Positions 28,629-41,284 of a stretch of DNA of 64,000 nt are shown here, piece after piece; position 1 is the stretch's first letter; the number at the start of each line of letters is the position of its first letter. The DNA comes from Glomus cerebriforme (lineage: Eukaryota; Glomeromycota; Glomeromycetes; Glomerales; Glomeraceae), in assembly GCA_003550305.1 (NCBI GenBank), contig QKYT01000002.1:54927-118926 (forward strand). Direction: 5' to 3'. The notes under the pieces were generated by a model, which saw only the letters and a program-made list of their open reading frames with translations, had not been told where the DNA came from and made no database searches. A program made the translations under genes and the position numbers.

Positions 28629-29300
28629 ATACGTCGCAAGTTTTATACATATTAATTCAATATAATTTTATATTTTCTAGATATTTAAAATAATTATAAA
28701 AGGAATAGCAATATTGATATTATCTTTTTATACTGTTCTATTTACTAATTTAATTTTTTATAAATCGAATAAGATGAATTTAGAAATTTGATAATATACT
28801 GATAATTTTTATATATATTTTATATTATAAACTTATCCCAATTATAATAATCAAACCGGATAAAACGTCCAAAAATGCTAGTTTAATAAATAGCAAATGA
28901 AACAAACCTTTTTGAACCTTTACCATTATTTTTCATTAATAACTTTCTTTTCTTTAGTTTTTCTAAATGTCAATGATTTTTATCGTATGATTGTATAATG
29001 AGATTGTATAATTTTATAAAGTTTATTTGGTGCTAATTGCGTTACATGTAAAAGTTTTAACTTTTTAATTATAACCTGGCATTTTGCCGTTGGCCGCAGC
29101 CAAATGGCCAAAAAATTTCTTGGCCACGGCCACTACTTTTAAGGCATTAAACGTCTCATGTCACACGGAAAAAGTTTTTAAAGTTATAAATTTATTACGT
29201 CATTAAATTCTTAAATCTATATATCAGATATATCGTGTTATAAATAGATATATAAAAACTAACTATAATAACTATAATTTATTTAATTTATTCAATCACA
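28629..29300. other. convergent intergenic region with a GGCC-rich patch
   Basis: The spacer lies between the 3' ends of the kinase and VLIG-type genes. At about 29079-29137 there is a GC-rich patch with several GGCCA/TGGCC words (ggccgcagccaaatggcc, then ttggccacggccac), which can fold on itself. This may be a transposon-end relic. No gene is seen. Confidence 0.5.
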
Positions 29301-32300
29301 TTAGTGTTTTTCATCCATACATTTTGCAAACTCTTTCTGTTCTTGAACAGAATAAGGATCTAATATTAAAAAACCCAGGATTAATTAAGGTTTAATATAA
29401 AAAAATATAAAAAGAAGCTCGTAAATATATACCTTTGAAACCAGTTCGCTCCCAGAAGAGTTTATGAGAAATGAAGTCTTTTGGTTTATCAGGATGAGGT
29501 TGAACTTGTTCTAAATTTATTAAATCATTAATAAAAAAAATAAATACCGTAATAAAAGAAAAAGAAATAATTTACCATCAATGTGTTGTATATCATGACT
29601 TTGATTTCTTAATTTACAATTTTCTTCATTTTGACAATAATCAACATGACGATGTCTGCCCAAGTCTTTACAACGCTATTATATATTTATTATATAGTAA
29701 GAAAAATTAATTAAAAATTAAAATAAGTGGGAAAATTATAAATTTACGAGATACTTACTAAATTGCAAAGAACAGATATTCCTTGATCCCTTAATTTATG
29801 GCTAATAATTATAAGATATTTTATTAATAAAAAAAAAAATACATGTACTGTACATTATACGAATAAATTCTATTTTGATACTATACTCTGCATTATCATC
29901 AATTGCATTATTATCTGTGAATTCATTGAATTCATTTTGAGTCATAATTCCATGTCTTGTTTCATGAATTTGTGTATGTCCGTAAGGTAAAGTACACTAA
30001 TTTTATAAAGGATCAAATAGTTAAAATTATAATTCTCAATAAAAAAAAAACTATTCCTTAATACATACATAATATTCACAGAATTGACATTTCGCGTCAC
30101 AATAATGAAATCCATCTTTTTTATGTGTATGTTTTCCGATATGATTAAATTCATTCGGGGGAATTGATTTACTGCATCTTAATCTTTCATTTAATTGAAT
30201 ATACTATTATAAATTATATTCGAAAGTTAGTACATCATATTTTCATCACAAATGAATTAAATACTAAACAAATTGAATTATACCTTTGTAATTGTAATTT
30301 GCCGCTTGGGTACAGTTATTACTTTACATACACCATCATCTTCACAATATTCTTGACACGGATGTTCATTTCTTAAAGTATACAAGAATTCAATACTCGA
30401 AAAAAAGATAAACAAACAATTAAATTGTCACAATACATACCCACAAAAATGATCTACTTGTAAGTCGGAATAGGAATGAAAATGATCATTACTTCGGCAT
30501 CTTCTTTTGCAATTTGGAATTGGACATTGAATAGGACAAGTTTCGTTCTCACAATGGTGCAAATCATGTTCTTCATTATATGGTATAATACATTTATTAG
30601 GGCAACGATAATCTCCTTTCTGAGTATATGTTGATAATGAGCAATCTTCTCCACAGTAATGGCGTGTCGATTCGCATAAATGTTCGCCATCATGATCAAT
30701 TTCCTTTGAACAAATCTTTTGGCAATTAAGCTTATCGGTAAGATTACACGGTTTACCACATAGATGACTTATTTTATCACAAACATGTTTCCCTTCGTGT
30801 CCAGCTTTGTGACTACAAGTTGGTATTAATCTGCTATCGTGAGCTTTAACAAAATGGCAAGAAGAATGACATTTATGATCTGTCAAACAATCATGATCTT
30901 TTTTGTGATCACGATTTTTGACACATTTCAAGCCACATTGATGACACGTTAATCCACACAAAGTCCAAAAAAGTGTAAGTTTGCTTATTTCTTTTTCCGC
31001 TGCATATTTTCCATTAACAACATCAATGTTATCTTGTGGAAACTTGGAAGTATTCTGTGAGTACCATTCCTTAATACGTGAAACACGACGTTCAATAAGA
31101 AACTTAAAGAATTTATCAAGGTTAGCAAACCATTCGCTATCATCAGATGATTCTTTTCGTGACTGTACAATGTCTTCAAAGTAACCTCTTAAATGTTCAG
31201 AAAGTTGTTCGAAAGACTCATTCTCATCATATAATTGGATGTCAGAATCTGGTACTATATTAGTGGATTTTTTGAAGTCATATAAAATATCGGACAAACT
31301 AGTTATTGGATCATCAATTGGTTTTCCAGAATCATGATTCTATCAAAATAAAAAAGAATAATAAATACAAAAGTTCATATATTTCATATATTTCAAAATA
31401 TAAGCAAAGCAATTTTTACCATAAGTTCTCTGGTAAAAAAATCTTTTTGTTCCATGCCATAAAAAACAACAGTTGGAAGTAATCTTTTTAATACTGCAAC
31501 ACGAATCTGTATGAGGGTTTCATCTAATGAACTCCAGTCACATATCTAAAGTTAAAATATAAAAATTTAATTCTTTTGATTGATGATAAACAATATTCTC
31601 TGTAATATTTACAAACCTTCAATTTAGCCATAATTACTTTTGTATTTTGTAAGAAAGTACTAGCATTTTCATGTTTTTCTTCCTGTTTAACTAACTTCTT
31701 ACTAATATTTGACAAGTTTTTAAACCATGCAGCATCATCAAATTTTGGCCAGGGAATAATATCAACTCCTCTATACATTCTTGAAATAAAGTTTTCTTCA
31801 CCTTCCTAAAAATATTAATTAATGGGATGTAATAGTGGAATTTTTTTTTTCAAAAACAATATTAATAATAAACATACCTCTGAAACAAATTGAGATAACT
31901 TTGACTTATACTCTCTAACAATGTCTTCTTTGTTGGCTTTAGGAACATTATTTACAACAATACAAAGTTTCGCCTAAAAAATTATTTAATTAAGGTAATT
32001 GTTAAAATACTATATTGAAATAATTTATGCAAAAAATTGTTAAAAGAATACCTGAGGAATTTTAGAGCCTAAGAATAACACTGCACCATCTTGAAATCTT
32101 TGAAAGATTGATAGCGTATTTCTATTTTCAGTAAGTTGATTCTATTTCGAAGTAACAATTTATTAATATAAATCATTTAAAAGAAATAAATAAATATTAT
32201 TTTTTACCTTAAAAAGGATGAGATTTGAAACAATCGTATTAAAAAGCGTCAAAAATAAATCTAAAAATAAATAAAATAAATGATATTACAGAATATTTTA

Positions 32301-35300
32301 AATCAATAAAATATATTTTTTTCCCTTTAAAAAAAAAACAAAAAAAAAATATCTATGAATAAAATAATAAATTTACCTTCTTGTGGGGTTCTCTCTGGAC
32401 CTTCAAAATTAAGTGCGACATAAATATATTTTTTCGTGTTTACTATAGAATAGTTATGATAAAGTTAATTCACCACTTTGATTAAGAAAAGTCAATAAAT
32501 TTAAGTTTTACCTAATGACATCCATACGCCTTCCGAGCAACGCTGAAAATGTATTTTATTTTATTAGTATGTTCTAAAGATAAAAATAATAAACTTTATA
32601 AAATTTTACCATTGCTGACTCGTCAAATGAAGTTCCGACCAGATGATTTAGCATGAATGACTTTTCACATGATTTTTCACCCATACTAGAAACAACTTTG
32701 ACTTTTTTATTACCAAAATGCCTGAAAATTCCTTCATACCATCCAAAAGATATATTCTTTGCTATACTATTTACGTGATGGCCGTAGCCATTGTCAAATT
32801 CAACTCGATCAATTTCATCCCAAGACATTTCATCTTGAAGAGGTTGAAATAAATTATTTCTTGTTACGGCAATTTGTATAGGAATTAAACAACAAAGTTT
32901 AATGATCCATTCTCCCAATTCATATTCTGGTGAATGTTTATTCAGAAATTTCACATTCTCAATATCAAGTTCTTGGAAAGTAGTGACTGATATAGAAAAT
33001 TTCTTCAATATTGTTGCAAGTTTTTTTGTAGAATATCTTAATTTCTCGAATATATATTCTTCAAATTTCTCCTCGTATTCTTTGATTTCACTATCATCAA
33101 TATCAAGAACTATTTTTAAACTAAGAGGATGATTTTGTTCAGAATCAATACAATTTTCAACTGGGTATCTCTCAAACATTAATCTATAAACATCAATAAG
33201 ATCATTTAGTTTTGTTTTCGGTTCAATAGGTTCAATATGAAATTCCATCCATTTATCAAATTCACTTTTTGGTTTAAAATTACCAACAATTTTCAACCTT
33301 GTGTCAGAAAGAACTTTAATCACATTATATTTCTCTCCCATAATCACAATATTTTGGCCTTTTTGAACAACTTTCTCGAAATGTGTATCTTTTCCTCTAA
33401 TAATAGTATAATTGACATTCTTATGAGAAGAATCAACAAATTTTACACGTCCAAGTAAGTGTTTTTGCATTCGTTCTTGAAAACGATATTGAGTTTTTTC
33501 CATATTAATTTTAACTATTACAGAGTTTAAATATCCATTTTGTAGATCAAATGTCATCAAGTGAATTTGTAACTTATTTACACAAGTGAATTGTAAGAAC
33601 TCCAAAGATTGAAGATTCGATGGTAAATTAACAACTGGAAAAAAGAAAGGAACAAGAAACATTCTAAATATGAAATTTCATAAAGTAAAAAAAAGAACAT
33701 ATAAATATGTATAACAAACCTTTACTAGCGGAACCTCCAAAATTTGTACAAAAATAAACATAGGCGCGGCAAACTTCCGTAGAATCATGTTCTTTATCAT
33801 CAGTAATTTCATTAATAGATTTATTATCATCAATGTTTTCTTTCACAAATGCTACAATACAAGATCCATCAGGAGAACTTAAAACATTTGCTGTATTTGA
33901 TGGAAAATTACAAACTGCCGGTCGAAATCGTTGATTTACAAGGTTGAAACTCCGTGTTTGACCATCTTTCTCAACGAAACAAAGTTCCTCAGTATTTTTA
34001 ATAAATAAGAAATGTTGAATGGTTGGAACCATATTATTATACCATTGCAATAACTGGATGTTTGAATTTTGTGTATATAAACTTGCTTGATCATCACTAA
34101 AAGAAAATACATTCAACTAATTTAAAAAGTAATCAATATAAGTTTATTATAATATTAGAATTTACAATTATTTAAGATTTTTAAAAACTTACCACCGCTT
34201 TACGTGTATCAAATATAGCAATTAATTCCTTTGGCTCATTGATTGCTATAAGAAAATCTTCATCAATATTGAATATTTCAAATGGTTTAATTGAATCAGA
34301 TTTTTTAAATCTTCGTGCTAACTGTTGAGCGTTATCAAAGAATATCTCGATTTGTTTCAATTTCTTATTGTAAAGCACAAGAAGAAATTTATGATTATCA
34401 AATTGAGATATTTTTCTGCGATTTAAAATTATATATTAATAGTTATCAAATATTTAAATCTATATATTTTTAAATCACATAAAATATTACCTGAGATCGT
34501 AAACGGTAGGATCAATCCTAAAACCAACACCATATTGACCAGTAGAAAAATCTGAAGACAAAATTGGATTTGATATATAAAACTCGTCATCTTGAATTTG
34601 TAAAACATCAGATTTATCTAATAACATTTCATAAATAGTTATTTGTAGTTGATTTGTTTCCAATTCATAAGTTAAGCAGAAATCTTGATCATCATCTGTA
34701 AAAAAAAAAGGATTTGGAATAAATAATATTGAATAATATAAATTAATTATAATTGATTATAATTATTTATCACCTGTAGCATGTGATATATTTAAAATAT
34801 TTAAACGTAGAAGCCTAAAAACAAAATTACAATGATTAAAATTATTAGATAAATGAAAATTCGATAATAATTTCATATACAACTTGCCCATCGTGATAAT
34901 TTTTTTCTAATTCATTGCATATTCTTTCGAGTTCACGATTCTCAACTTCCTCCTTCTCTTGATAAAAGTCTTCATTTATCTTATCCGTTAATTGTTTGTT
35001 AAAATAAAACGTTGGAACCATTTCTTTAACACTATTTGGAAATTTTTCTTTTCTCCAATTTTGATATTCGTTTAAGAAAGCTCCTAACATATTTTGTTTT
35101 ATATTGTTTAAATTTCCAAAAAATGATGAATTTATAAGGTCTTGGACAAATTCAGAATCCGATTTGTTCAGAGAAAATTTTTTGCATTGCTCGTCGATTT
35201 GATTAATACGTAACTTATCGAATGTAGGTTTCGAATTAAAAGTATCAGAACGCTTAGAGAGGAAATCTCGTGATCTCTGCTCATATTTTTCAACCAATTT

Positions 35301-38118
35301 ATGTGTGTCAGTTTGTCCATCAACAAACATATTATAAAACTCTTGAATTGCATGTTCTATAACTTCTGGGCTTTTCACAGATTTTTCTAATAATCTATAG
35401 ACATTATTTATAACAAGATATGCTAATCCGTATCTTTGTTTTAGTCTAATCCAGGCGGGAGAATTAATTTTAATTCTTTTTATCATTTCTTTGACCTCGG
35501 GATATTTTGATTGAATTCTATTAATTTCTAAAAGAAGGAATATTAATTTAATTAAAATTGTTCGTTGATACTAAAATCTTGAAATTTTCAATTTACCTTC
35601 TTCATCAATGACTTTATCGTTATCATTTTCCGAGTTGTCAAAAAGATCCTTATCAAGGAATGTCTCAAATATACTAAAAATCATATATATATATTAATAT
35701 GATTTATATATATATATATATATTATTTAATTATTATAATACCTATAAGATTTCTTCCATCCCATTCTAGTAATAATTTCAGCATCTTCCTCCATCGTAC
35801 CTTTTGCTTGATAGATCTTCTGTTCCATACGTGATTTTGCAGCAGCTAATGCATCATAAAATGGCTTCAAAAGTTCATTTTCCATTTTGAATCCATTATT
35901 GATCAATAATTCCAATTGCTTTATATCCATCGATTCACGATTAATGTATAAACTATGTTCTTGAAGTATTTTACGAAGGTCAGTTGAAAATGAGGACGCC
36001 GAAAAAGTTAAAGTGTTTTTATTTAAATTTTTCACCATCTTTCTGGTAATGAATGATTGATTTGTAGTTGATTCAACCACTATTATAAAAACAAAAATAA
36101 AAACATTGTTATCTTTTGATACAATAATATATACAATACAATTTACAATAATAATTAAATTAATTAAAATTACCCATCGGATATAAAGGTATATCATATT
36201 GAAGATCGATGTTTATATCAGCTTTGATTTTATATGATAAACTCACCTTTAATAATTGAGAATTTATGTTAATTTCAATGAATATAAAGTATATACTTAA
36301 CAACTAGATAAATACTAGAAACCTTAAAACCGGAATAAATTCTGAAGTCTTCCAGTTCTTCTTGACATTTCTTGACTTCAAACTCATAACATGCTTCATT
36401 TTCGTCACCTGAACTAAGATCGGAATTGTTTAAATTATTCCAATCAAAACTTTCCAAGTCTTTATCGTTCATAAGGCAAAGCTGACAGTCGGTAAGCTTT
36501 GTCAAATACCTATGGTATTTAATTAAAAAAATTTAACATTTTAATACGATTTTGAATTAATTATGAACAACTTATCCAATACCTATGAAGATTGATCATA
36601 TTATTTTTATGTTGTGAAGAAGTATTTTCCTCATAGCAACCGATTTCAGGCCAATGAATAACTAAGCCAACATCTGGGTTCACAATTAATAAATAAATTC
36701 CCGGGCGTAAGGAAGGTTTACTTGCATTTTCCATGGAAGATTGTGAGACAATAAGTAAGTCATGTCTAAATAAAAGAGTAAAAATTTTAATAATTAATTA
36801 AGGTAATCAAAAATAATCATCATAAAAAAATTACTTTACATTTTTTGATTTATGATTTTTCTATTCAATAAGAATTTTGTTATTAAAGCATGATTCCCGT
36901 AACATCCAATAAGTCGAAATGAAATTGAATTCAGCTTTGTATAATTAATTTCAGAAATAGATTTGAAACTTAATGGAACCATTTCGTTGCAAAGCTTTTT
37001 CAAAGACTCTTTGGAGATAATTATTTTATCCGCTAAAGAAATTTCAATGCAAAAGGTTTAATTAATAACTTAATGAGAATTTTTAATTTTACAAGAATAC
37101 AAGCAAAACATACCAAGATTATTTGAATCATCAACTTTGGATAAGTCTAACAAACGATATAATCCGGGGATATATTCACCCAAGTCTTTACCATATTCAG
37201 TTTGAGTATTCGAATAGGATTTTTGATTTTTAAGAACTTTACGAATATTTTTCTTAGAATCAGATTTGTTCTTAATATCATTTCCAAAAGTTTTTTTAAT
37301 TGAACTGCTATCATTTGAATTTTGAGTAGATTTGCTTTTTCGAATATCAATTTCAAATAAGTTTGTGTTCATTATTTCGTCGAAACTAATTGGAATGGGA
37401 TTTTCAAATTGACTTGGTGCTCGAGATTCTTCAGCCAATGACTCACTGTATCGAGATTTGGAAGAAGCATCATCATAATTTTGTTGATCTGGTTGTTCTT
37501 GTAGGATATCACTCGAAAAATTATTCATATTTATAATTTGACTAAAGCTTTGTTCAATTAAGTCAATTTGATGTGGTTGGTTTACAACATCATCATTTAC
37601 CGATTGAGATAGGGGAGAAGATTCGATTTCATTTTCATCTTGTGTATTTGAAGAATTGTCGGTGGTTTGCTGCGCTGCAGAGGGATTGATAAGAATTATA
37701 GAACTGCTTATGGAATCTTCTTGAAATTCTAAGAATTAAAAAAAAATTAAAAAAATTAAGAAAATTGTTCTCTGATATCCGAGCATAAGGAAGTCGGATA
37801 TCATTCACGCATCTCTGTTACATTATAATATATCACGTGCCGGATAAATAACATTTCTTTATCATTTCAAAATTTTGCTATTGTAATTTACAAATAAAAA
37901 ATAATAATAATATATTTTTTTTTCTTTGCGAAATCATCCTTTTTTTTCGTAAAAAAAAAATTCGGAGTTTTATTCTCACAAAAATATACAGTATGATGCA
38001 AATGATTAATCCACATTTGTACTTAATAAAAAGACTTAATACTTTTTTTTTTTTGTTTTCGTTTAATAGAACTCTTACCCGAATTATCAGAAACTTGGTC
38101 AGAATCACGAACTCGCAT
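29301..38118 (-). CDS. VLIG-type very large GTPase-like protein with Cys/His-rich tail, 2132 aa
   Basis: I joined 29 exons in phase: 38118-38079, 37728-37114, 37032-36840, 36765-36583, 36509-36323, 36246-36174, 36079-35743, 35673-35597, 35527-34888, 34814-34774, 34695-34491, 34415-34193, 34116-33720, 33634-32610, 32542-32512, 32442-32377, 32260-32208, 32141-32052, 31973-31878, 31805-31617, 31545-31420, 31339-30441, 30371-30284, 30203-30069, 29996-29887, 29801-29759, 29675-29576, 29510-29433, 29359-29301. The N-terminus is disordered. The G domain (about 1380-1600) follows the VLIG pattern: MGEKS..KSFMLNHLVGTSF, EGVWMS, xFEG, then EENFISRMYRG and IIPWP. However, the P-loop reads GEKSCEKS (Gly to Glu) and the DxxG box reads NFEG. 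Residues about 1753-2090 form a Cys/His-rich, probably zinc-binding tail. Animal VLIGs are interferon-induced and cytosolic. A TTACAG just before the ATG may mark an upstream UTR intron. Confidence 0.85.
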
Positions 38119-40124
38119 TCTGTAAGATAATGAAAAGATTTTCACCTGGGAAAACTGTTTATATATGAATTAATTTGTTGATCCTTTTATCAAGAATTTA
38201 CGTCATTATTTATATTATAGTAATTATGGTTAGTAAGTTTTTATTAAACTGAAACAAGAGATTTGAATGCTTATGATAGCAGTTTCTAAAAACGAAGAAA
38301 CATGTTGATTCTTCAGTTTTTAAATAATTTTGTTAATTTATAAATAGAGATGAGAATTATAAATGGTAAACGTAAAAAAAAAAATAATAATAACTTTAAT
38401 CAACAAATGAACATCATATTACGTAATTTTGATATAAAAATTTTAGCTTCTAATTATAGATTTGGATGATTTTGTTCATTTACTTTATTTATGAGAAGGG
38501 ATTTTTATTTATTAATTCGAGTATTAAAAATTCATATATAGCGAACAACAAAATCATTTGTTTAGTTTATATTGTTATATTGTACAAGCAAAAATTTTCT
38601 ACTAACCGTTTATTTAAAAAAACTTGAAAATGACGAGAATATCGTTCGAATTAAATAATACAAAAAGGCAAACAATATTCATTTTTAATTGACGTGTACT
38701 GTACAATGAATGAACTGTACATGTAAAGTGGTTTTGATCAAACGATTTTTTTTTACTTTTGAAGCGTTTTACTTTTTTATAATAAATTTGTCGCCCATTT
38801 ATAATGTAATTAAATTCAGGTATTATGAAGAAGTATCCTCTTGGCCAATGTTTAAGAAAACTGCACCATAGATGTGAAGGAAAATGAGAAGATTGAGTAT
38901 GATAAAAAAAAAATCTGATATTTGGCGATTAATCTCAAAATATAAGATTACTTGACATTTTATACATAATATAAATATCATGTAAATTTTACGTTACTCG
39001 ATTCATTTAAGTGGTGAAGGTAATATTATATGGCAAAAAACTGTGTAGATGTTAGTTTTAGTTGGCGATAATCAATTTTAATAGCTTTGGATCAACTCAT
39101 CGTAAGAAACATTTCTAAATGATGTATGTTGTATTAAAAACGTCAAAAATGATTTTTCAATTCTCGAGAGAACACCTTAAAATTGTTTAGTTCTTTGTTT
39201 ACTACTTCGTGACAATTTAAAATGTCTTGAGAATTACTTCAAAATTACGTATGATGAAAAAATATAAGTATTTCCACTATCCAATCAATATTAATTAGCA
39301 TTGATAAATCTATTTCATTTTTTATACCTTAGGCCACATCAATTAAAAAGTTTGTTTAACATAACAAATCTAGAGGGGGGGAATAATAAAGTTGAACATG
39401 GCTAGTAATTTTGCATTAAATTTTTACTTGAAATAATCGGTTAACTTTTTTCTTGAAATCTTGGTCAAAATTAGAATTTGCTAATTCTGGCCTAAAATCG
39501 AAAAAAAAAATAAAAAAATCAAAGAGGGGAGGGGATTATGTTAAACAAATTTTCTAATTGGTTTGGCCTTAATATAAATGAATATAAAAGCAATGTATAG
39601 AAAAGCAATACCAATCAATTACTCATCTAAATTCAGTAAAAATTTTCTTTCTAGAACCCGTTGTTCTTTTTCTTTCAAAGAGCCTATTGATTCTTTCCTT
39701 TCAAGCAAAAAAGGCTTTGTTTCCAGAATGGTCGTGTCAAAAATAATGGAATACCACTTATGGGAATCCTACATAGTTTGATAATAGACCAAGTTAGTAA
39801 ATTACGGTTACTTTGATATAATTGTAGGACCGTCTTTTATGAACGGAAGATTTATTTATAATTTGATTTTTTTGTAATGTTGTATTTTGCTTTCACAATT
39901 TTATTGCAAAAGTCGAAGTGATAGAATTATTACGCATTCATTATTTTAAAATTAGAAATTTTAAAATTACAGTATATATTTTTTATTTTGAATTGTTTGA
40001 AATTACTCAATAAAACTATTAAATAAATGAGATAAAAATAGGGATCATGAAAGAACCATGACATAGTAAATTAAATGAGTTATTGATAAGAATTTACATA
40101 GAATCCACGTAATACTACTTAAAG
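38119..40124. other. intergenic region upstream of the VLIG-type gene
   Basis: About 2 kb, AT-rich. It includes palindromic TGTACTGTACA at 38695-38705 and a related AACTGTACATG at 38713-38723, and a MITE at 39332-39568 (listed separately). The short frame at 39578-39781 has a coding-like look but no recognisable domain, and I do not call it a gene. Confidence 0.5.
39332..39568. mobile_element. MITE, 237 bp, with 33-bp inverted ends and TTA target duplication
   Basis: The left end GGCCACATCAATTAAAAAGT (continuing TTGTTTAACATAA) matches the reverse complement of the right end (GGCCAAACCAATTAGAAAAT, then TTGTTTAACATAA) at 29 of 33 positions. TTA lies directly outside both ends (39329-39331 and 39569-39571), a 3-bp target duplication as made by PIF/Harbinger transposases. 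There is no coding capacity inside. The good match of the two ends suggests a fairly young insertion. The family assignment is inferred from the TTA duplication only. Confidence 0.8.
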
Positions 40125-41284
40125 TTATAATCCAGCAAATTTACCCAAATAAAAATCTTTTTGAGCTCTAATTATATCATCCCATTCATTTCCCACAAAA
40201 GGCCCATGTTGTACAACAGGTTCTCTAATAGGTTTCCCAGCAAATAAAATAATTCTTAATACATTGACTCCTTCATTTGTTATTTTTAATACAGATTCTT
40301 CCTCATTATAATTATCATTTCTTAATGGAGGACTGACCAATACATTTCCAGATTGTAATTTAGTATTATTGTCACCGAAAGAACCATCCCCTTCAAGTAT
40401 ATATATGAACATGTTATAATTGGCCGGTATAGGTTCTTCTAATGTGAAATTTGGTTTCAAGATAGAAATATCTAAAGCTTTTACAGGTATCACGTTTTTG
40501 GCGGGTCCTTTGATGTCACCCGATGTACCAGAAATCACTCGAATACTAGCCGCTAATTCTTCATCATCTTTTGAAGAACTTGCTTTATTTGAAATTTTTA
40601 CTTCTCGCGTTGGAATGACATCTTTGGTGAGATCTTGGTAAGATGCTTCAATTAATTTTTGTTCTCTAGGAAGATTTAACCAAAGTTGCATCAAATGAAC
40701 ATTTGTCTCTTTATCTGCTGGAACCTCTTTATGTAATAATCCGCGTCCTGTTGTTGTCCATTGGACTTCGCTAAATTTAAATATGATGGATTTTTAGTTG
40801 AATAAATTAATAATAAAACACATATGATATAACAATAAAAAAAAAAAAGGAAATTACCCTATTTTTTTTGGTGAGTTAGATGAAAATCAATAAAATCAGT
40901 TTAGTGTTTTTTTTATTAAGTTTATAAACAAAAATTTGATGTTGAATTAATACATACTTGGACCAATTATACCAGAGTTACCTTTAGAATCTTGATGTCG
41001 CAATAATCCATCAAATACAATTGTCACAGTCTAAATAAATAAAAACACAAGTTAGAGTACATTAAATCAGATCTAATAGTAACACAGATACGTACTTCGA
41101 AACCTCTGTGAGGATGTAAGTCAAACCCGCCCGGATGCCTAAACCAATCCTCAGCACACATCAAGAATGGATCATGCAATTCCCACTTATTTGGTGGTAA
41201 AATCATTCCATTTGTCATACTTGAAGTACCACGTCTCGCTTGTTTTGTTACTGTGTAAATTGTAGAAATTTTACGGCGTAGCAT
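40125..41284 (-). CDS. pirin (Fe-binding bicupin), 302 aa
   Basis: Exons: 41284-41096, 41030-40958, a candidate one-base exon at 40858, and 40770-40125. The N-terminal cupin keeps all four iron ligands of pirin: His57 and His59 in HPHRGFE, and His101 and Glu103 in GRGLLHKE. These match human pirin His56, His58, His101 and Glu103. A second cupin half follows (PVKALDISILKP, then GDGSFGD). The length matches the roughly 290 aa of the family. Pirins are cytosolic or nuclear Fe proteins, acting as redox-sensitive transcription cofactors or as quercetinases. The region after GIIGP is the uncertain point. Either a 1-nt exon restores GPSEVQW, or an AAG acceptor inside the next exon gives the shorter GPIQW. 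It shares a 1-kb divergent spacer with the WDR91 gene. Confidence 0.93.

Noticed and set aside
33635..33662. Start codon at 33662 for a separate gene
   Set aside because: The frame is open there, but the phased exon begins at 33634 after a TTTTTTCCAG acceptor. The bases before it belong to the intron.
39578..39781. 67-codon frame next to the MITE
   Set aside because: No recognisable domain or partner exons. It begins only a few bases after the transposon end.
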